NCBI GenBank assembly: GCA_035501575.1
Contig: DATJVZ010000114.1
Location: forward strand, 1 to 20,072
Length of the DNA stretch: 20,072 bases
Source of the DNA: JAFAGX01 sp035501575
Lineage (GTDB): Bacteria > Acidobacteriota > Terriglobia > Terriglobales > Acidobacteriaceae
Direction: 5' to 3'
Below, piece by piece: positions 15,628 through 20,072 of this stretch. Made by a program: the position numbers and the translations under genes. Position 1 is the first letter of the stretch, and each line of letters opens with the position of its first letter. The notes below the pieces were generated by a model. That model saw only the letters and a list, made by a program, of their open reading frames with translations. It made no database searches and was not told the DNA's origin.

Positions 15628-16137
15628 TCATTCTTCTCCCAAGGTCATCTTCAGTTTCTTCGATTTCTCTTCCACGCTCGCAGCCAGGTTCTCTTTGTGA
15701 GCCGCCAGCTTTTTGCCCAGAGCGGGGCTTCCCAGACCGATGATTTGGGCGGCCAGGATCCCCGCGTTGATAGCGCCGGGCTTTCCGATCGCGACCGTAG
15801 CCACCGGAATGCCGGCCGGCATCTGCACGGTGGCCAGCAGAGAATCCAGCCCGTTGAGCGAGGTTGAAGGAATAGGAACGCCGATCACCGGGAGGGTGGT
15901 GTGAGCTGCGATCACTCCCGCAAGATGGGCGGCGCCTCCCGCGCCCGCAATAATCACCCGAATACCCCGTCGGGCCGCTTGGCGGGCAAAGTCCGCTGTG
16001 CGCTCGGGAGAACGGTGGGCGGAGGTGACGTCAATCTCGTAGGCGATGCCGAAATCCTCGAGCGTTTTGGTCGCCTCGCGCATAATCTCCAGATCGGAGT
16101 CGCTACCCATCACAATTGAAACCAGTGGCTTCGTCAC
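15628..16137 (-). CDS. purE: 5-(carboxyamino)imidazole ribonucleotide mutase
   Basis: PurE converts N5-CAIR to CAIR in purine synthesis. From the GTG at 16137 the product is 169 residues, the usual size for class I PurE. Motifs include SIVMGSDSDLEIM, TSAHRSPERT with the catalytic His, and IIAGAGGAAHLAGVIAAHT, plus GVPIPS and LATVQMPAGIPVATVAIG. A tail of about 30 charged residues ends the protein. AGG lies five bases before the GTG. The frame is open upstream to a TTG at 16176, eight bases after the purD stop, which would add 13 residues lacking similarity. It follows purD by 47 bases and is probably co-transcribed. The PurK that normally supplies N5-CAIR is not in this window. Confidence 0.95.
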   Translation of the reverse strand: MTKPLVSIVMGSDSDLEIMREATKTLEDFGIAYEIDVTSAHRSPERTADFARQAARRGIRVIIAGAGGAAHLAGVIAAHTTLPVIGVPIPSTSLNGLDSLLATVQMPAGIPVATVAIGKPGAINAGILAAQIIGLGSPALGKKLAAHKENLAASVEEKSKKLKMTLGEE

Positions 16138-16184
16138 GAGGTCCTTTCCCGTTGGCAACGCGAGCCGGCGCGCCAACCTGAAAG

Positions 16185-17456
16185 CTATCTTTTCCCGGCT
16201 TTTGCCGCTATGTCTTTGCGGTAATGTGCTCCCTCGAAACTGATCCTCGCGAGCGCCTCATAGGCTCGCGCCACCGCAGTTTTCAGCTCCGGCGCTCGCG
16301 CCGTGACGCCGAGCACTCTGCCCCCTGCCGTGAAGTACGTGTGATCCCGGGCCGAGGTGCCGGCGTGAAAAACCTTGACCCCTTGCATGCGACCGGCCTC
16401 TTCGAGGCCGCTGATCTTTTTGCCAGCTTCGAAGGTACCGGGATAGCCCCCGGAGGCCATCACCACACAAGCGGCTGCATCCGGAGACCAGCGAAAATCT
16501 CCTTCGCTGACCCGGCCTTCGATGGCCGCCTCTAAGGCCTCCAGCAGATCGCTTTCCAGGCGCATCAAGATCGCCTGAGCTTCGGGATCGCCGAAACGGC
16601 AATTGAACTCGAGAACCATGGGCCCCCGCGCCGTCAGCATCAGACCGCAATAGAGAATGCCGCGGTATGCCATCCCTTCGGCCCTCATCCCCTTGACCAC
16701 GGGGCGAGCGATGTGTTGCACGATCCAGTTTTGCATTTGCTCATCGAGCAAGGCTTGACTGGAGTAGGCGCCCATGCCACCCGTGTTTGGTCCGGTGTCG
16801 TCGTCCCCGATCCGCTTGTAATCCTGCGCCGGCACCAGCGGGGCCACGCGGTCGCCGTCGCTCAGCACGAGAAAAGAGAGCTCTTCGCCTTGCAGATATT
16901 CTTCGATTACCACGCAGAGCCCGGCTTCGCCCAACATCTTGCCGCTGAGCATCTCGGCTGCAACCGTAGTCGCTTCCTCTTTGGTCTTGCAGATGACCAC
17001 GCCTTTACCGGCTGCCAGCCCATCGGCCTTGAGCACAATGGGCATGTGGAAGTGCGACAGAGCGTCACGAACCTCATCCCGCGACTTGCAGATGGCATAG
17101 TGCGCGCTGGGAATATGGTGGCGCTGCATGAATAACTTGGCGAAGCTCTTGCTCGATTCCAGTTGCGCCGCCGCCGCCGTGGGACCAAAGGTTTTCCATC
17201 CCTGGCGGGTAAAACGGTCGACCAGCCCCAAGGTCAGAGGCAGTTCGGGACCGACCACGGTCAAATCCGGCTCGATCCGCTTCGCCAGATTGACCAGCGA
17301 CTCGATGTTCTTGAGGTCGGCGGGAAGACATTCGGCTTCCGCGGCAATCCCCCCATTGCCGGGAGCACAATAAATCTTGGAAACACGCGGGGACTGGCGC
17401 AGCTTCCAAACCAAGGCATGCTCCCGCCCGCCGCTTCCAAGAATAAGAATCTTCAT
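16185..17456 (-). CDS. purD: Phosphoribosylamine--glycine ligase
   Basis: PurD ligates glycine to phosphoribosylamine with ATP, the second step of purine synthesis. The 423-residue product has the family's normal length and its domains: an N domain (ILILGSGGREHALVWKL, APGNGGIA), an ATP-grasp core (VLKADGLAAGKGVVI, GEELSFLVLSDGD, DDTGPNTGGMGAYS, LEFNCRFGDPEAQ) and a C-terminal domain with VMASGGYPG. The ATG at 17456 starts exactly at MKILILG. The frame is open to an ATG at 17522, but a near-consensus promoter overlaps that stretch, so it is not part of the protein. No ribosome-binding site precedes the ATG, which fits the predicted very short leader. purE follows on the same strand. Confidence 0.97.
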   Translation of the reverse strand: MKILILGSGGREHALVWKLRQSPRVSKIYCAPGNGGIAAEAECLPADLKNIESLVNLAKRIEPDLTVVGPELPLTLGLVDRFTRQGWKTFGPTAAAAQLESSKSFAKLFMQRHHIPSAHYAICKSRDEVRDALSHFHMPIVLKADGLAAGKGVVICKTKEEATTVAAEMLSGKMLGEAGLCVVIEEYLQGEELSFLVLSDGDRVAPLVPAQDYKRIGDDDTGPNTGGMGAYSSQALLDEQMQNWIVQHIARPVVKGMRAEGMAYRGILYCGLMLTARGPMVLEFNCRFGDPEAQAILMRLESDLLEALEAAIEGRVSEGDFRWSPDAAACVVMASGGYPGTFEAGKKISGLEEAGRMQGVKVFHAGTSARDHTYFTAGGRVLGVTARAPELKTAVARAYEALARISFEGAHYRKDIAAKAGKR

Positions 17457-17471
17457 AATTGGAAACAAACA

Positions 17472-17500
17472 AGGGTAGGGACAATACAGCGGGATGTCAA
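17472..17500 (-). promoter_or_regulatory. Candidate promoter of purD-purE
   Basis: On the minus strand a consensus -35 TTGACA (17495-17500) is followed after 17 bases by TACCCT (17472-17477), which matches the -10 box at three of six positions including the key A and T. Transcription would begin near 17465, about nine bases before the purD ATG, leaving no room for a ribosome-binding site. Confidence 0.5.
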
Positions 17501-17596
17501 ACCTGTCGCTTGCCAATGGCAAAACCGGTTTGCGGTATCCCCGTCGCTAACTCATTGGGAAATGCCTTGGCTCGTTGCCGGCGGAATGGCTCGATG

Positions 17597-17626
17597 GGTT
17601 AATCATGGTTAAGGCCGTCATATAAT
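17597..17626 (+). promoter_or_regulatory. Promoter with tandem GGTTAA repeat before the metal regulator
   Basis: A perfect TATAAT (17621-17626) lies six bases before the GTG of the regulator gene. Just upstream GGTTAA occurs twice (17597-17602, 17607-17612) with exactly ten-base spacing, one helical turn, in the region where -35 and spacer would lie. This could be an operator for autoregulation. A clear -35 box is not seen. Confidence 0.45.
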
Positions 17627-17632
17627 CGAGCG

Positions 17633-18319
17633 GTGATTACCGTCTCGAAAGAAGATTACCTGAAAGCCATTCTCGAGGCCGAAAGCGAAGGCGAAATCGT
17701 GATCTCCGCCACCCTGGCTCACTGGCTCTCGGTATCGGCGCCGGCGGTCACCATGGCCATGCGCCGCCTGAAGCGGGATGGGCTGGTCCGCATGGGGGCA
17801 GACGGCCAGGTAGAACTGACACCCGCAGGACGCAAAATCGCGCGTAGGCTTGCGCTGCGTCATCATCTCATCGAGCGTATGTTGGCCGAGATGTTTGACC
17901 TGGAATGGTACAAGGTTCACGACGAAGCGGAGCGCTTGGAGCACGCGGTATCGCCGGATTTCGAAGCTAAGCTGCTCGCCCGATTGGGCAAGCAAGGCGC
18001 CTGTCCGCACGGGAATCTGAGCGAACGCGAGAGCCCGGCGAGCCGGCGCCGGCGGGGCTTGCTGCTGCTGGCGGAAGCGGAAGCGGATCTAGACTATGTT
18101 GTGAGCGGCATTTACGAGCGCGACCGGCGGCTGCTCGAATTTCTTGAGGGGCGAGGGATTCGTCCCGGCGCCCGTCTCCGTGTATCGGGTAAGAATTACG
18201 ATCAGACGCTGACTTTGGCGACCGATCGGGGACGAGTTACTCTGGGGCGCTCGGCTGCCGAGAGAGTTTGGGTGGCGCGAGCATCCCGGCAACGCCGCGG
18301 CGATTCCGAGAAAGGGTAG
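17633..18319 (+). CDS. DtxR/MntR-family metal-dependent transcriptional regulator with FeoA-like domain
   Basis: The 228-residue protein has an N-terminal winged helix (SKEDYLKAILEAE, then LSVSAPAVTMAMRRLKRDGLV) at about residues 1-66. A helical dimerisation and metal-binding domain follows at about 67-140, and an SH3-like FeoA domain at about 155-222. Potential ligands are Asp8, His77, Glu100, Glu103 and His104. Glu rather than Cys at position 100 points to a manganese-type site like MntR, while the CPHGN motif and FeoA domain follow the longer DtxR/IdeR plan; MntR's Glu11 is Lys here. It probably represses metal uptake in response to Mn(II) or Fe(II). The GTG start at 17633 lies seven bases after a TATAAT box and has no ribosome-binding site, so a leaderless mRNA is likely. 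It is divergent from purD. Confidence 0.9.
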   Translation: MITVSKEDYLKAILEAESEGEIVISATLAHWLSVSAPAVTMAMRRLKRDGLVRMGADGQVELTPAGRKIARRLALRHHLIERMLAEMFDLEWYKVHDEAERLEHAVSPDFEAKLLARLGKQGACPHGNLSERESPASRRRRGLLLLAEAEADLDYVVSGIYERDRRLLEFLEGRGIRPGARLRVSGKNYDQTLTLATDRGRVTLGRSAAERVWVARASRQRRGDSEKG

Positions 18320-18400
18320 AGGCGTTCGCTCGGCGCGCACCAAAGCGCGCAGCAGGAATTTCTATCCGAGCCGCGGGCGCGAGACCTATTTGCTTTTAAA

Positions 18401-18484
18401 ATGGAATCAGTCCTGCAGGGCGCATGCTGGATCGCCTGCACCGCGGTCGGCATCTATTTTTTCAAGGAAGGCGTTCCTCGATGA
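18401..18484 (+). CDS. Possible 27-codon hydrophobic leader peptide overlapping the acnA start
   Basis: An ATG at 18401 opens a frame with the hydrophobic core VLQGACWIACTAVGIYFF and the tail KEGVPR, ending at a TGA that overlaps the acnA ATG as ATGA (18481-18484). The acnA ribosome-binding site lies inside it. The composition suits a small membrane peptide or leader. No ribosome-binding site precedes the ATG, and TAAAAT at 18397-18402 might be a promoter element overlapping it instead, so translation is unproven. Confidence 0.3.
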   Translation: MESVLQGACWIACTAVGIYFFKEGVPR

Positions 18485-20072
18485 ATAGCTTCAATGCTTG
18501 CTCTACGCTCCGGGTTGGCGGCCGGGAATATCAAATCTACCGTATCGATGCCTTGGATAAGCAGGGAACCTCGACTCAGCATCTTCCGTACTCGTTGCGC
18601 ATTCTCCTCGAGAATCTCCTGCGCATGGAAGACGGCCGCAACGTCACCGCCGAGGACATTGTGGCGCTGACGGGCTGGAACAGCCAATCCAGACCGGACC
18701 GAGAAATTGCCTTCACCCCCAGCCGTGTTCTCATGCAGGATTTCACTGGAGTTCCCGCCGTAGTGGATCTGGCCGCCATGCGGGACGCCATGAAGCGGCT
18801 CTCGGGCGATCCGGCGAGGATCAATCCTTTGCAGCCGGCGGAGTTGGTCATCGATCATTCCGTGCAAGTGGATCAATTCGGCACAGCGAACGCCTGGCAG
18901 ATTAACGCCGAGTTGGAGTTTGTGCGCAACAAGGAGCGGTATGCATTTCTAAAGTGGGGGCAAACTGCCTTTCACAACCTCGCCATCGTCCCCCCGGATA
19001 CGGGGATTGTGCACCAAGTCAATCTGGAGTACCTGGCCAGGGTCGTCTTCGTCGAAAAAAGAGCGGGCCAATCCCTGGCCTATCCCGATACCCTGGTCGG
19101 AACCGACTCGCACACCACGATGATCAACGGGCTGGGCGTGCTGGGATGGGGCGTGGGTGGAATCGAAGCCGAAGCCGCGATGCTCGGGCAACCGGTCTCC
19201 ATGCTCATTCCCCAGGTTGTCGGAGTGAAGCTAAACGGCCGACTGCGGGAAGGCGCAACCGCCACCGACCTGGTGCTCACCATCACCGAAATGCTGCGCA
19301 AGCACGGAGTGGTCGGCAAACTGGTTGAGTACTTCGGACCGGGGCTCGAGGAGCTCGCTTTGGCCGATCGAGCCACCATCGGCAACATGTCCCCGGAATA
19401 CGGCGCCACCTGCGGCATCTTTCCCGTAGATAAAGAGACCCTCAACTACTTGCGGTTGACCGGGAGATCGGAGGAGCAAATTGCCCTGGTCGAGGCCTAC
19501 TGCCGCGAACAAGGGCTGTTCCACGACGCCAAGACCGCGCAAGCCCAATATTCAGAGCTGCTTTCGCTCGATCTCGGTAGCGTGGAGCCAAGTCTTGCCG
19601 GCCCCAAGCGTCCACAGGATCGAGTGCCCCTCTCAAAGGCCAAGGAATCGTTCGAACAGGCGTTGCCATCCTTGATCAAGCCGGGGAAGTCTGCTGTAAG
19701 CGGGGTCGAAACCGCATCCGGCAATGGACATCCGCACCACGGCAGTGTGGTCATTGCGGCGATTACCAGCTGCACCAACACTTCCAATCCCGCCATGATG
19801 CTGGCCGCCGGGCTGCTGGCGAAGAAGGCCGTCGAGCGTGGGCTGGAAGTGCCCGGCTGGGTGAAGACCTCCTTGGCTCCCGGATCGAAGGTGGTGCGGG
19901 ACTATCTGGCGCAGGCAGGACTCATGGGTTACCTCGAGAAGCTGAAGTTCCATATCGTCGGCTATGGCTGCACCACCTGCATTGGCAATTCCGGTCCGCT
20001 GCCCGAAGAGGTCTTGAGCGTGATCGAAAAGAAGAATCTCGTGGTGGCCTCGGTGCTCTCGGGAAATCGAAA
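18481..20072 (+). CDS. acnA: Aconitate hydratase AcnA, N-terminal 530 codons
   Basis: Aconitase isomerises citrate and isocitrate in the TCA cycle using a [4Fe-4S] cluster. The open frame runs from the ATG at 18481 past the window edge; complete AcnA proteins have about 900 residues. The sequence follows the AcnA/IRP1 type: LPYSLRILLENLLR, VLMQDFTGVPAVVDLAAMRD, VIDHSVQVD, GTDSHTTMINGLGVLGWGVG, MSPEYGATCGIFPVD. The three cluster cysteines are present at Cys431 (ITSCTNTSNP), Cys497 and Cys500 (GYGCTTCIGNSGPL). AAGGAAGG upstream of the ATG is a fair ribosome-binding site, although slightly far. An inverted GCGCGC repeat (18333-18350) after the preceding regulator gene may separate the transcripts. 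Iron dependence makes the metal-regulator neighbour suggestive, but a link is only inferred. Confidence 0.97.
   Translation, partial: MNSFNACSTLRVGGREYQIYRIDALDKQGTSTQHLPYSLRILLENLLRMEDGRNVTAEDIVALTGWNSQSRPDREIAFTPSRVLMQDFTGVPAVVDLAAMRDAMKRLSGDPARINPLQPAELVIDHSVQVDQFGTANAWQINAELEFVRNKERYAFLKWGQTAFHNLAIVPPDTGIVHQVNLEYLARVVFVEKRAGQSLAYPDTLVGTDSHTTMINGLGVLGWGVGGIEAEAAMLGQPVSMLIPQVVGVKLNGRLREGATATDLVLTITEMLRKHGVVGKLVEYFGPGLEELALADRATIGNMSPEYGATCGIFPVDKETLNYLRLTGRSEEQIALVEAYCREQGLFHDAKTAQAQYSELLSLDLGSVEPSLAGPKRPQDRVPLSKAKESFEQALPSLIKPGKSAVSGVETASGNGHPHHGSVVIAAITSCTNTSNPAMMLAAGLLAKKAVERGLEVPGWVKTSLAPGSKVVRDYLAQAGLMGYLEKLKFHIVGYGCTTCIGNSGPLPEEVLSVIEKKNLVVASVLSGNR

Noticed and set aside
1..20072. CRISPR array, insertion sequence, prophage, tRNA or rRNA
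   Set aside because: No regularly spaced repeats, transposase or integrase motifs, phage genes or recognisable RNA gene sequences were seen on either strand.

Overview
The window looks like chromosomal DNA from a free-living member of the Acidobacteriota, most likely of the Terriglobia type. The strongest lineage signals are a MacB/FtsX-like permease of the kind called ADOP (acidobacterial duplicated orphan permease) at the left edge, a BamD lipoprotein with a very long low-complexity tail, and a receiver protein with a Pro/Ala-rich tail. The DNA is moderately GC-rich, so long antisense open frames lie over many real genes; these were rejected. The taxonomic call is inference from gene families, since no rRNA is present.

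Left part (1-3600), an accessory region: the ADOP permease runs off the left edge on the minus strand. A short three-helix membrane protein (1533-1820) ends in a terminator-like hairpin. A DUF4349-type membrane protein gene (2012-3020) is broken by an in-frame TAA and by a frameshift. A small secreted protein of unknown function (3060-3599) follows on the minus strand.

Centre-left (3764-8115): three plus-strand genes lie close together: a flavin-dependent oxidase of the berberine-bridge type, a membrane protein made of two diverged DoxX-like halves, and an exported NHL-type beta-propeller. They look like an envelope redox module whose substrate cannot be read from sequence. On the minus strand is a conserved exported protein whose signal-peptide region is interrupted by an amber codon and has no obvious initiator.

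Signalling (8205-12198): a MASE1 membrane histidine kinase and a receiver-only response regulator are transcribed divergently from a 338-base spacer with three dyads. A second receiver protein with a roughly 350-residue disordered tail points toward the regulator.

Right part (12359-20072), core functions: bamD and rpe (minus), galU (plus), purE and purD (minus), a DtxR/MntR-type metal regulator (plus) and the first 530 codons of acnA (plus). Promoter positions suggest that purD and the metal regulator, which are divergent, are both translated from very short or absent leaders. A 27-codon hydrophobic reading frame overlaps the acnA start as ATGA. The core genes look intact. The two broken genes are both in the accessory part.
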